From: Bondarzewia mesenterica
Lineage: Eukaryota; Basidiomycota; Agaricomycetes; Russulales; Bondarzewiaceae
Length of the DNA stretch: 24,744 nucleotides
Reading direction: 5' to 3'
Assembly: GCA_004802705.1 (NCBI GenBank)
Contig: SGPL01000483.1
Coordinates: 1 to 24,744 of the forward strand
In this document: piece by piece, positions 9,545 through 20,338 of the stretch
Layout: every line of letters begins with the position of its first letter
How positions within the stretch are numbered: position 1 is the stretch's first letter
The notes under the pieces: model-generated
The model's database searches: none
What the model was told of the DNA's origin: nothing
The model's input: only the letters and a program-made list of their open reading frames with translations
Position numbers and translations under genes: made by a program

Positions 9545-10491
9545 ATTAGAGCAAGGTCAAAACATTATTGCTCCGAGGAGCGTGCAGGTACCCGTACGCT
9601 CACCGCTGTATGGCAGTGTCCTCGTTTCTCTCTGCGCTTTGTGCAGCCTATCGCTCTAACCTTCCTATAATAGTCTCATGTACTTCCATCTAACTATCCA
9701 AAGTCAGTGCAAGACAGAAGACCTCGTCATCCATGAGAGTTCCTTTGCTCGCTCCCTCGGCTGTTCGCCACACAGCATATCAAGTAGTGCCCAACCTGTC
9801 TCTGCGGTTCTACTTAACAGGCAAGCGGGTACGTTCGTGCCAATCGTGGCTTTATTGATGAGCGCTGGAGCGCTTATTTTGAGCTCCGTATTTTCCGAGA
9901 TACTCTACAGAGGCATCCTAAACCAGAACTAGTAAGCCTTCTTTTTCCTGATCATGGCAGATGGTCATGCCGTACCAGGTTCTTCAGCGAAAATCTAACG
10001 CGTCTATATTGGAACGCTTTGCCTCATGGATAGGGCGATGCGGATGTCAATATGACCAAGTGCAATGTCAGCATCGCGGAGACCTCATTGGGCATAATCT
10101 TCTTCTGGCACCTGGATAGTCCTATATAAAGCCCCCATGATGTTTCGTTAATGTTATTTTTCAACTTTGTGACCACCAGGTTGCAGAAAAGGTACGTCTG
10201 TCATTCCGTCCGCATGAGCGCTCATGTCAACTTGCTTGCTTGTTCATGATACTACGTTGACGATAGTCATTGTTGCCGGTGTTCCATCTCAAATACGTGC
10301 AGGGAATTCATAGCTGGGTGCGGAACGATAAAACTAGGTGAAGTCGAAATCAGGGCAAGAGGAACAATTGTACGCTGTCCTTCGCAAAGAATAGTATCAC
10401 AACCATGTTGCCATGGTTCTGACGAATTTCCCCATTGGACAGGGCTTGAGCTCAAATCGTCATTCAATATCACATCCTCAACCCGACCACA
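9545..10491 (+). promoter_or_regulatory. Promoter and leader of TPR-CHAT gene 2
   Basis: From about 9760 this stretch aligns weakly with the regions before genes 1 and 3; shared islands are gctttgcctc-tgga (about 10018) and tcattccgtccgc (about 10200). A clear TATA box, TATATAAA, is at 10123-10130, about 360 nt before the ATG, where gene 3 has TATATTTAA. A GTACGT donor-like site at about 10195 and a CGTGCAG acceptor-like site at about 10297-10303 suggest that part of the leader may be spliced out. No protein gene is seen here. Confidence 0.45.
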
Positions 10492-11325
10492 ATGGCGAAT
10501 CGCACTGTAGCAGCGTCCATCTCGAGCTTGAACATGTCCATTATCTTGCATCGCGAGGTTCTTCAGCTGAGACCTTCACCTCATCCCCATCGATCGGAGT
10601 CACTGATCCAACTCGCGGACGCTCTAAATGCGCGCTTCGATCAAACACGTTCAAAACTGGACTTAGACGAGGCGATCACGCTGTACCATGAAGTCCTCAA
10701 TCTTCTATATCCATGCAGTTCTTCTCAACGGTTCCTGTGCACTCCTCCTACTATGCCTTTGCCCGATCGTCCATCCATCACGATGAACAATTTAGCAATC
10801 CTACTTGGAAGACGCTTTAAACAGACCGGTGAGATTCTTGATTTGGAGGGTGCAATCTCGTTTCATCAGCAGTCACTCGAACTACTTCCCGCACTACATC
10901 CCTATCGATCGATGTTGCTGAATCATCTCGCAAGTGCCCTCCAAACCCGATGTGAGTGGGTGGGTCAGCTCAGTGACCTGGAGGGGGCAATCTTGTTTCA
11001 TGGGCAGGCACTCGAGCTCCGTCCTGCTCCGCATCCCCATCGATCGAAATCACTGAATAATCTTGCCAATGCTCTTAAAACCAGATTTAACCAGACAGGT
11101 CAGCTCAGTGACCTGGAGGAGGCAATCTCGTTTCATCGGCAGGCACTCGAGCTGTGTCCTGCACCGCATCCTGATCGATCAAGGTCGCTGGACAGTCTCG
11201 CGAGTGCCCTTTCAATTCGGTTTGAGCAGATGGGTCAGCTCGGTGATTTAGAAAAGGCAAACTCGCTTCATGTCAGGCACTCCAGCTGCTTCCTGTACGG
11301 CATCCCTATCGATCGACATCGCTGA
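10492..11325 (+). pseudogene. TPR-CHAT gene 2, N-terminal TPR part (before frameshift)
   Basis: Start of gene 2, MANRTVAASISS, at an ATG (caATGGCG) equivalent to those of genes 1 and 3. It encodes about five TPR-like units. The second has a longer insert than the others, rich in Ser, Cys and Pro (about residues 73-95), where genes 1 and 3 have LLPALYTFSPGHPG or its equivalent. At 11271/11272 one C of the repeated CATCGTCAG is missing (CATGTCAG), so the frame shifts and stops at 11323-11325 after about 17 unrelated residues. The repeat array itself carries on in the other frame. Read as a whole, gene 2 therefore looks like a broken gene unless splicing removes the lesion. Confidence 0.8.
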
Positions 11326-11591
11326 ACAATCTCGCTGGTGCCCTTCAAACCCAGTTTGAGCAGACGGGTCGGCTCGGTGATCTGGAGGAGGCAATCTCGT
11401 TTCATCGGCAGGTACTCGAGCTATGTCCCGCAGCACATCCCAACCGATGGATGTCGCTGAACAATCTTGCCAATGCCCTTCAAGCCCGCTTTAGGCAGAC
11501 GGGTTACCTCGATGACCTGAAGGAGGCAGTCTCGTTTTATCGGCAGGCACTCGAGCTGCTTTCCACGCAGCATCCTTATCGATCAACATAA
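11272..11591 (+). pseudogene. TPR-CHAT gene 2, middle TPR segment ended by TAA
   Basis: After the -1 shift the TPR array continues in frame (LNNLAGALQTQFEQTGRLG, then SLNNLANALQARFRQTGYL) for about 105 codons without its own start codon. It ends at TAA 11589-11591 in the middle of a repeat: the usual TCA or TCG serine codon of the motif R-S-T-S-L-N-N has become TAA, a single-base nonsense change. Downstream units continue in the same frame without a break. Confidence 0.75.
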
Positions 11592-14500
11592 CTGAGCAAT
11601 CTTGCTAACACCCTTACAACCAGATTTAACCAGACGGGTCAGCTCAGTGACCTGGAGGAGGCAATTTCGATCCATCGGCAGGCGCTCGAGCTATGCCCCG
11701 CCCCGCATCCCGATCGACCAAGGTCGCTGAACAATCTCGCCATTACCCTTTCAGCCAGGTTTGAGCAGACAGGTCGGCTCGGCGACCTGGAGGAGGCAAT
11801 CTCGTTTCATGGGCAAGCACTCGAGCTACTTCCCGAACCACATCCCCATCGATCGACATCACTGAACAATCTTGCCTTTGCCCTTCAAACCCAGTTTGAG
11901 CAGACAGGTCAGCTCAGTGACCTGCAGGATGCAATCTTATTTCATCGGCAGGCACTTGAACTACGTCTCGCACCGCACCCCGATCGATCGATGTCGCTGA
12001 ACAATCTGGCTGGTGCCCTTCAAACCCGGTTTAAGCAGACGGGTCAGCCCTGTGACTTGGAGGTGGCAATCTCGTTTCTTCAGCAGGCACTCGATCTACG
12101 TCCCGCACCGCATCCCTATCGATCATCGTCACTGAACAATCTGGCCAATGCCCTTTTGGCCCGGTTTGAGCAGACAGGTCAGCTTGGTGACCTGGAGGAG
12201 GCAATCTCGTTTCTTCGGCAAGCACTTGATCTACATCCCGCACCGCATCCCCATCGATCGACGTCGCTAAACAATCTGGCTGGTGCCCTTTGGACACGGT
12301 TTGAACAGACGGGTCAGCTCGGTCACCTGGAGGAGGCAATCTCATTTCTTTGGCAGGCGCTCGAGCTGTATCCCGCGCTGCATCCTCATCGATCAGGCTC
12401 GCTGAACAATCTGGCCAATGCCCTTTTCGCCCGGTTTGGGCAGACAGGTCAGCTTGGTGACCTAGAAGAGGCAGTCGCGTTTGATCGGATGGCACTCGAG
12501 CTATGTCCCGCATCGCATCCCCATCGGTCGATGTCGTTAAACAATCTGGCTAGTGCCCTTTGGACACGGTTTGAACAGACGGGTCAGCTCGGTGACCTGG
12601 AGGAGGCAATCTCGTTTCTTCAGCAGGCGCTCGATCTATGTCCTGCACCGCATCCCTATCGATCATCGTCACTGAACAATCTGGCCAATGCCCTTTTGGC
12701 CCGGTTTGAGCAGACAGGTCAGCTTGGTGACCTGGAGGAGGCAATCTCGTTTCTTCGGCAAGCACTTGATCTACATCCCGCACCGCATCCCCATCGATCG
12801 ACGTCGCTGAACAATCTGGCCATTGCCCTTAAAACCCGGTTTGAGCAGATGGGTCAGCTCGGGGACCTGGAGGAGGCAATTTCCTTTCATCGGCAAGCGC
12901 TTGACCTGCTACCTTTGGATCACCCGCATCAATGCATGTTCAACAGCCATTTTGGGTTAGAGCTCTTGGCCTTGTACCATCATACCCATCAACAACGTCA
13001 TTTGGACGACGCTGTCATTGCGTTCCGTGCTTCGGTCGCGTGCACGTCGGCATCAACTTTAGTCCGTTTTGTCGCCGCCAGGAGGTGGGCTCTGCGTACA
13101 GATGGTAACCATGACTCTGCTTTGGAGGCCTATCGGGCTGCCATCCAACTGTTACCTCGGATCGCCATGCTTGGACTCAACTTGCAATCACGTCAAGAAG
13201 CACTCATTTCCCGAAGTGATGGCCTGGCCCGCGATGCCGCGGCTTGTGCCATTCGATCTGGAGACTTCAAGAAAGCCATTGAGCTCCTCGAGGAGGGTCG
13301 GGCGATTTTCTGGTCCCAAGCCCTCCAACTTCGCACTCCGCTTGATGATCTTCGAGCGAGAAAGCCTGCACTTGCCCAAAAATTGGAGAACATCTCGCGG
13401 GCGCTCGAGCAGGGATCCCAGCGGGATACGTTCAGATCTCCTTCAGACAGTGCACAGAAGGTCCTCTCGATGGAACAGGAGGCAAGTCACTATCGTAAAC
13501 TCAATGATGAATGGCTGGCAGTGCTCCAAGAGATCCGAATGCTGGACGGATTCCACAACTTTCTTCTTCCCAAGTCATTCGACATTCTTCATGGTGCTGC
13601 ATCCCGTGGTCCAGTCGTCATCGTCAATGCAAGCCGATCTCGTTGTGATGCCTTGGTGCTGACCTCGTCCACCGTCAAACATGTTCCACTCGATTTGACT
13701 ATTGTGGACGCACTAATACTTGTTCACTGCAAGAGGCACGCGGCGTCATCTTCCCCTCTCCCTCAAGGCCTTCAGAAATTTCTCGAGAAGGTCGTCGGAA
13801 AGACGAGAGATTTAATGACAGAGGAACAGCGGCATTTACGACCCAAGAGAATCGATGTTAAGCGACAAAGGCATCCTGATGAAACCTTCCAGGATATCTT
13901 GAGGACACTGTGGAAGTGCGTCGTCGAGCCGATCCTTCATTCTCTGGATCTGAAGGTGAGTGGCTCAATCTCATTTTCACCGTTGGTGTTGCCCCACTCA
14001 CTCACCTCACAGAAATCGGAATCGCCACCACGCCTATGGTGGTGTCCCACAGGGCCATTCACATTCCTTCCGCTCCATGCAGCTGGCATTTACAGTGGGC
14101 GCGGCGACGGCGAGGACATGGTGTCACAATACGTCGTCTCGTCTTGCACGCACACCCTCAACGCACTGTTTCCCCCCTTGCCCCAACCCGCCAAGCCTTT
14201 CAAAATTCTCGCCGCCATACATTCTCCTCCAGACGGCTCTTCGCTGCCGTGTGTTGGCGATGAACTGAAGATGATTGAGAAGCATGTGCCTTCTGATTTG
14301 CTGGTCAAGCTGGGTATTCCGGAAGCGCCCTCGCTTGTGAGGGACGTGTTGTCACATATTCCATCAGCTTCCATCGTTCACTTCGCCTGTCACGGCACGC
14401 AGAATGCACAGAACCCGCTGGAGAGTTCACTTCGGATGGAGGATGGCCCGTTGAAGGTCTCTCACATCATGAAGCAATCGATGCCGAACGCCTTGTTGGC

Positions 14501-14874
14501 ATTCCTGAGCGCGTGTCAGACTGCGATGGGCGACGACAAAGTGCCGGACGAAGCAATGCATCTCGCGGCAACACTGTTGTTTGCTGGATTTCGTGGAACG
14601 GTTGCGACGATGTGGTGAGTACATGACAAGGTTGCTCGCTCGCATGATAAATTCTCAGACTTAACGTGGACGTGTCAGGAACATTTACGATACGGACGGG
14701 CCGTACATCGTAGACAGCTTCTACGAATATTTATTCCAGGACGAGAGTGGTACACGCGTATCATCCCCAGACACTGCTCGCGCTGCTCGAGCGCTCCACG
14801 TCGCTGTTTCAAACCTCCGCAAGAGACATGTACCCTTTGCGCGCTGGGTTCCTTTCGTTCACTTCGGATGGTGA
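11592..14874 (+). CDS. TPR-CHAT gene 2, C-terminal TPR array plus CHAT protease domain
   Basis: Open frame from just after the TAA; the first ATG is 11991 (MSLNNLAG), so a restarted protein would cover exons 11991-13955, 14013-14614 and 14679-14874. It has about ten TPR-like 45-residue units (seven after 11991), very alike one another, a linker (LLEEGRAIFWSQALQLR) and a complete CHAT domain. Motifs: WWCPTGPFTFLP, catalytic His at 14391-14393 (HFACHGTQNAQNP), Cys at 14514-14516 (LSACQTAMGDDK), C-terminus WVPFVHFGW. The first intron (13956-14012, GTGAGT..CACAG) is 57 nt, a multiple of three with no stop, so an unspliced message would still make a protease with 19 extra residues just before the WWCP motif. 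The second intron is 64 nt (14615-14678). More diverged from genes 1 and 3 than they are from each other. Confidence 0.85.
11991..12897 (+). repeat. Tandem 135-nt TPR units with a 540-nt higher-order period
   Basis: Within gene 2 the DNA repeats every 135 nt (45 codons). On top of this, 12105-12268 and 12645-12808 are identical over 164 nt and lie exactly 540 nt, or four units, apart; the neighbouring 40 nt on the left differ at only a few places. This points to recent duplication or conversion of a multi-unit block within the array. Confidence 0.9.
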
Positions 14875-15493
14875 CCGGTATGCCGCAGCTTGATATATCT
14901 CCTCTTCTACCCATTCCTTGTATTCTGTTTCTGTACTGACATTCGTGCATCCCCTTTCTTGGTCTTTTGATGGTCTGCGTGTGTTCTCGAGCAGTTGGTT
15001 TGGACTACTCAAAGTTTCTAATTTATGTGTGCACACTTTCTTGGTTCACTTTTGCGATAGTTATCTGTGTAACATCTGTTTGAAGAAAATATACCCTTGG
15101 TTCGAAAGTTGATATTCGACATGATCTCCTCGGGAACTCAGAGACAGAGGTACTCAAGTATCGTTCCGCCTGCTCCGTAACTGTTAATGGCTAAAATCCA
15201 AAGATATGCCGACCATTCGTAAAGACATGGTGGTATCTGGAATGCCGCAGCTCGGGCTAAGCGTCTGGTGTAGTGGGAGCGTCACCTATCGTTGTGTTGC
15301 ACCTGGACAGAGCGTGACGGCGCCCAGTCCGGCTGTCGATGGTTGTGTCATCTGCTCGGATCAAGGACTCTTCAAATTTCCATCGCTACGACCTTACCTG
15401 CATCAACAGGGCGCAGCGCGGCGATGGAAATGTGGCACTTACTCTGAGAGAACAGGAAATGGGGTTTAACCTAAGGGTATGCCAGTCCGATGG
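14875..15493. other. 3' flank of gene 2; no gene seen
   Basis: Pyrimidine-rich 3' flank with weak resemblance to the flanks of genes 1 and 3 (tcttttgatggtctgcgtgtg near 14964). Beyond about 15120 the plus-strand frames at 15206-15569 are short, overlap one another, and match no family. Nothing further is supported. Confidence 0.5.
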
Positions 15494-16100
15494 CTACCCA
15501 AACCAGGATTCACATAGTGTACTGTGTCGGATGGATGTGAGACTGCAGCCATACACAAATGGAATCTGAGTTCTGAAAATCCGTGTGCGAGCGACAGGGA
15601 AGATATCGATGATGCGATGATGCGTACATGAACAGCGAGAAAGAGAGCAGAGGTGTTGCGGCGATATGAGACCGAACTGGAGCTAGTAGTACTTGCGAGA
15701 TGGCTTCTGAGAGTATAGCGGAATGAAAGGCTGAGATACGTACCTGGCTGCAGAGTAAGTACAGGTACAAGTTATATTTCTTGAACGGCGTAGGAAACAA
15801 GACGGGTCCCGAGACACGAATTTCGCAGCCGAGGAATCGGGAGGGATCGTCGATCGTGGTCGAACCGAGTTGAAGGCGCTCTGACCGGCCATCGATCAGT
15901 TGTCGTCGCCTCCTGGTCGGATGAAGAGCCCTACCGGCACATCTGACCTGCACTGAGGGAAGGCGAAAGGGTGCTGTGCGGTAACAACCAAGGCGGAGAA
16001 GCGGCACCTGTCNTAAGATCTGAGAGCGGTGAAGGTCATAAAATGACTGAGACGCTGAGCAGCCGCGCTGAGCGATATACTTACTTACATAAGGCCGCAT
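15494..16100 (-). CDS. Possible small three-exon gene, unknown function
   Basis: The minus strand is open for 196 codons from the ATG at 16100, and it also contains well-placed splice signals. One reading is exon 16100-16089 (MRPY), an 81-nt intron (GTAAGT..GACAG), exon 16007-15744 (88 codons, ending LYLYLLCSQ), a 67-nt intron (GTACGT..CTCCAG), and exon 15676-15494 (60 codons to TAG); all junctions are phase 0 and the product is about 152 aa. The middle exon looks most protein-like: Arg-rich first half, then STTIDDPSRFLGCEIRVSG and FPTPFKKYNLYLYLL. No domain, signal peptide or family is recognised. One N lies at 16013 in the first intron. Without splicing the frame ends at 15510. It may be a chance open frame. 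Confidence 0.3.
15504..15550. repeat. Short dispersed repeat, copy 1
   Basis: About 47 nt (caggattcacatagtgtact..gactgcagcc) that recur in diverged form at 19102-19149. On the plus strand both can be read as QDSH-VLC-M; on the minus strand both end in HPT-Y-M followed by TGA. Origin unknown. Confidence 0.6.
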
Positions 16101-16860
16101 CTTTTTTTGCTCTTCCCCCCCTCACTCTCCCTCGTTGCTAAGGAACTTAAATTTGAATTTTGTTGCTCTCATACTTTTAGTGCGTTTGAATTTTTGAACA
16201 CATATCGTCCTTTCTTCCTTTGTTCGCACCCCAGCACAGTGCAGGATTTTCGTACCACCAACGTGCGACGTGCACAAGCATTCCTTCTTTTCCAAAATTA
16301 TACTTTCGACTCTGCGATACCTCCATCCCCGAGACCTACCTTCTTGCTCAATTCGGGAATGCTGTTCGCTATCCCACGCAACGTAGCCGGTGAGTACGCA
16401 TCTAGTTTCTATCCGTGCACATTGCGCCTCACCAACTCAACTCTTCTTCCCACCGTCTCACGTCGCCCGCCGGTGCTCATCAGAAATCAAGAACGCTAGT
16501 GACCCTCGACCCTCTGCTCTCGTCGACAGCCCCATTTGCGTCGCATAATCCCAAGAACCCTTCATTATGGTCGCATAGGCTGATACGTCGTGTGATAGGT
16601 GCGGACATGTATGTGGCGTTGAGATGATCGCGACAGTACGTGACGCCTAGTCGATATTCTGTCCTATTTCCTGTGAGTTGTCTTTTGCTCTTTCATTCCT
16701 GGGTGAAGCGCCAAGCTTATTTTCTCCGAGCGCTGAGATGGGATTCGGCGATCCTGAGCGTACACATTCCTCTAAGCATTTGCACACCGGGAGATCATCT
16801 TGACATTGATACAGTTGGAGCGATAGCTTACGATGCCCTTCACCGAGTTCTATGGGTTCA
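16090..16860. repeat. Spacer repeat, copy b
   Basis: Diverged direct copy of 8720-9480, lying between genes 2 and 3 as copy a lies between genes 1 and 2. The clearest shared core is ctatcccacgcaacg at about 16369-16383, followed by GTGAGTACGC and then by cacattgcgcctcaccaactcaa. Later islands include accctcgac..tgctctcgtc (about 16502) and gatgatcgcgacagtac (about 16623). A frame reading MLFAIPRNVAG ends exactly at the GTGAGT donor, which hints at an old exon, but copy a does not keep that start. Confidence 0.6.
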
Positions 16861-17856
16861 CTCGGGAGTTCACTCGATAAAAAGAGTTGCCTCGGGGGAG
16901 GGTGTGAAGACCGTCGTCCAGCTCGTCTTGCACATCGCATGCCAGGTCAGTATCTCGGGGCATCCGAGGCGGATTTCTACCAAGGGAGCATAGAACGGAG
17001 GTCGTTATGAGAAGCGATGGACGCCAATGGGGGCTCAGCTGGTGAAGAGGGCAGGAAGGGATTGAAGGAAGGCGAGGTCGGAATCGTTCGGCAACACATG
17101 TTGAGTTTCAGCTTTTTTTGTATCATTTTATTGTCCAGCAGAGTAGGAGTACTCTATGACGGACATATACAGACATGTTTACAAATAAAAACCCGCGCCG
17201 CCCGCCTGCTCCGCGTTTGGCTTCGTGAGATGCTAGGTTTGATTCGTGTGTGTGCCGACTTCGTGTAAGTAGCGACGGTGAGCGTTCGTGTATGTACCTA
17301 GGCGCCGAAGCGCCCGAGCACGGGTAGTTTCAGCTTCTTCTCTTTCTCAGTCCGCCTTTCTTTTCTTTCTCCTTCTTTCGTTATGGGCCGTTTGAGCACT
17401 CGAGTCGAATTCTCTTTCTGCATCTTGCAATGCTTCTCGATGCTTGACTATCATTGCGCTGTCTTTTCGGTCCCTCCCCAACCCACTGCAGTATATTCAT
17501 GTACAAGCCGCAAGCCCTAGTCTTTTTCTCGATCACTAACGCCTTTCATTTCTGTTCCGGCATATTTCGCGTCGTCATCCTTCCCTTCTCGTGGTCGCTC
17601 ACATTTATCCAAAGATGCTCGTCTTCGGGCCCATCGAGACCCACTGGCTTCGTTGTTGGCACGATGTCCACTGCGCAAACATAAGGACAATATCATCCCA
17701 AATCGTCGAGCAGGGTTTGGTAGCCTTTTCACTCAATCGCATGCAGTTGCATACTCATATAGAACACGCAGTGGAGAAATTCTGATATTGCATAGGACCA
17801 TAGACCATTCGACAGTCCCTAACGGTCCGCACCTTATCTGTATTGTTTATGTTCAA
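16861..17856. other. Intergenic stretch; no gene seen
   Basis: About 1 kb with only short open frames on both strands that overlap and lack family resemblance. It includes a pyrimidine-rich tract at about 17330-17400. No RNA gene, promoter or repeat could be supported here. Confidence 0.5.
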
Positions 17857-18225
17857 TCAGGCATCCGCTACCAACTTCGTGCACTTCAGCCTTTCGGTGC
17901 ATTCATGGACATCGTGCTCAGGACGTATTCCGTGTTTCTGGGCAGGATGTTGGACTATCTTGGCGTGGCACGTCGCTATATCTTCAGTTTCCTTCGCCAC
18001 CTTCTCGGCAGCCTGTTGCGCTATTTTTTTGCTCTTCGGCACATCTGTCTGTTGCCGTTGCCATCGTTTTAGCAGCTTCGTCTCTTTCTGCCCTCCTTTC
18101 CTTCGCCCTACCTCACATCTACCCATCTCAAACGCATATACCATGCGCATCGGGTAACTGTCCACCGGTAAGGACGTTTGTATCGTGACCTTTGCGAATG
18201 GCAATGTACCCGCATGATCCGCCAT
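17857..18225 (-). CDS. Hypothetical small charged protein
   Basis: Minus-strand frame of 122 codons from an ATG at 18225 (MADHAGTLPFAKVTIQTSLP) to TGA. The second half is rich in Lys, Glu and Gln and could form a helix (KKIAQQAAEKVAKETEDIA). No known domain, signal peptide or membrane segment. Plus-strand frames of similar length overlap it (17653-18072 and 17843-18157), so chance openness cannot be excluded. An earlier in-frame start at 18276 would add 17 residues. No copy is found in the other spacer. Confidence 0.2.
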   Translation of the reverse strand: MADHAGTLPFAKVTIQTSLPVDSYPMRMVYAFEMGRCEVGRRKGGQKETKLLKRWQRQQTDVPKSKKIAQQAAEKVAKETEDIATCHAKIVQHPAQKHGIRPEHDVHECTERLKCTKLVADA

Positions 18226-19371
18226 GACTCGACGACATGGACAAAAGAGGGGAGAAGAAGAAAAAACACAAACCAATCAAGTTCGGGATGAGGATGGGAC
18301 AGAAGTGAAGTTGTAAAAGGGACAGCACTGGTCAGACTGCAGGTTTTTTTTTTTTTCACTTCCCAGTGTGGTCAGAATCAGCGCTGTGTACGACTAAAGG
18401 GCACGGCGGCGGCGCATGGGGAAAAATCAAAAACACGGGGTGTTGATCTCTGTGCAGAAGGTCCGACGGACGCGTTCGGTTATTGCTAGAGTTTGCCGAT
18501 GGGTTGTAGAGCATGTAAACGGTGAGATTGAATCCCTGCTGAACATTAATGACTTAGGAAGAATGTGCATGTGCAGGTCATCACCTCGTTTGCCGGATGC
18601 AAGCATTCGACCGGCAGACGGTCGAATAGAATCCCGCACGATATTTGTGTGCGCGGTAAGTGAAGACCTGAGGAAATGCGCACGCACCAATGAAAGTGGG
18701 TGTGTATCGGATCTGCTTCACGCGCTTTTTTTTCTTTGTGCTGTGCAGATATTTGAAAACTTTTGAATGGAAACGCACCGCGCTCGCCCCTGAGATGAAG
18801 ATGGGATTGAATTGCGGGAACTCGCAATGATACGGCTCACAAACACCGTACTGACAACGTCATAGATCATACTTATCCAGGCCCAAGGTAGCACGGCTCG
18901 AGCGTTGTCGGAGGAAGTCTTCGTGTGAACATGAATTGTCAGACGAACACACCTCAAATCGGAAGCTGTCTACGATGAGTGGGCAGTATTCCGCAAGGAC
19001 GTGAAACACGTACAAAATCTTCGATATGTATAACATACAATACTGTATCATACATTTGGGGCTTGACCGACAAGATTTGGATGCATACTTGCACCGATGA
19101 TCAGGACTCACATACAGTACTTTGTTGGATGCATCTGAAGACTGCAGCGACGCATTCGGAGTTGAATCAGAAGGTGATGCCAATCTGAGTCGGTGGTGGG
19201 GCAAACTGGGGCAAATGCCGATTCGGCGCTTGGAAGAGACTAGGATGAAGCCGGTGACTTTTTGATCCAAATATGCCCTGAGTCCGTCCGATGCCGCGCG
19301 CCGCTTTCCACTGGATCATAGTAGTAGTATCATCTGTCCTCGCTTCTGGAAGTTGCATGCCCCTACATGTT
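18226..19371. other. Intergenic stretch; no convincing gene
   Basis: Contains poly-T at about 18343-18356 and several overlapping open frames on both strands (for example 18416-18766 plus and 19270-18860 minus) without family resemblance. The short repeat at 19102-19149 matches 15504-15550. The edge of the gene 1/gene 3 duplication is at about 19372. Confidence 0.45.
19102..19149. repeat. Short dispersed repeat, copy 2
   Basis: Diverged copy of 15504-15550 (caggactcacatacagtact..gactgcagcg). It lies about 270 nt left of the duplication edge. Confidence 0.6.
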
Positions 19372-19766
19372 TCGGAAGATTCCAATCATACTTCTATCCA
19401 ACCATCAGCTGTGCATTGAAAACGGACCTTACAATCCACTTCGAGTGTTCATTTGCGCATCACTTGGCTGCTCACAGCATGGCATATCAACGGTATGCGA
19501 TGCTGTGAGCCATTTCCAAATCTCAATGAAGATGGTAAGCAATACAATTGTATCAGTTATGGCTTGTGTTGACAAGCGCTTGCGCACTGCCCTGAGTTCC
19601 GTTTTTTCCGAGACACAGCTCATATTAGGTTCCTGAATCCCAGCAAGCAAACTGCGCCTTCTAAGCATCGGTGATACGAAATCGCTGGGTTCTGAGCTCA
19701 AGGCCTCTTTTCCGCACCGCTTTGCCTCGTGGACGCGGCGATGCATGTTGTAGCCAGATCGACGAG

Positions 19767-19775
19767 TATATTTAA
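19767..19775 (+). promoter_or_regulatory. TATA-like box of TPR-CHAT gene 3
   Basis: TATATTTAA, about 565 nt before the ATG, at the same place in the alignment as TATATAAA (10123-10130) before gene 2 and the weaker catacttaaa before gene 1. The long distance implies a long or spliced 5' leader; 20139-20267 (GTGAGC..TTGCAG) is a candidate leader intron, with a counterpart at 2339-2456 (GTGAGT..TTGCAG). Confidence 0.4.
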
Positions 19776-20338
19776 GGCATTTGAGACGTTCTATTGAAAC
19801 ATCTCAACTTCGTACGCGGCCAGTTTACAAACAAGACGCATCTACCATTCCGTCCGCTTGCTTGTTCGTGCTAATTTACTCTCTCGCACAGTATATCAGA
19901 TTGGTGGAAGAACACTGTTCATTCTCAGGTGCGTGCAACGAAGTCATAGCTAATCGCAGAATATCAAGAATGACGAATCGTATCTGTGTGTAAAAACGGC
20001 AGCTGCCTCACTAGTGACCCCGTTGCTTCTGAGATCAGTCTTCAGACTCGCCAACCTCCCCCTCTTCATCCTTCACGAGCGCAGGCGGGTCTGTTCAGAC
20101 GATCATCTACTGTCTGATCCGAAGTAGGATCTTCTCTGGTGAGCAAGTCTTCTCGGGCACTTGACCCAAAGTTTTGGTTCATACCATAGTCCTAGATAGT
20201 AGCGGACTCTATCGACAGTGGGACGTGAAAGAGGTGCGACTTGACCGGGTCTAACAACAAGTTGCAGTAAGGCGATTTTAGACGGAACTCAAAAGCGCAA
20301 CCTAGTCATTCATCATCATCGACCTTGACCCTGCGGCA

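Noticed and set aside
12031..12513. Minus-strand frame of 160 codons made of repeats
   Set aside because: Antisense reading of the TPR repeats; its periodicity simply mirrors the coding strand.
11991..12897. Regular 135-nt direct repeats, at first sight CRISPR-like
   Set aside because: The whole period is coding, has no alternation of fixed repeat and unique spacer, and translates as TPR units in a eukaryotic gene.
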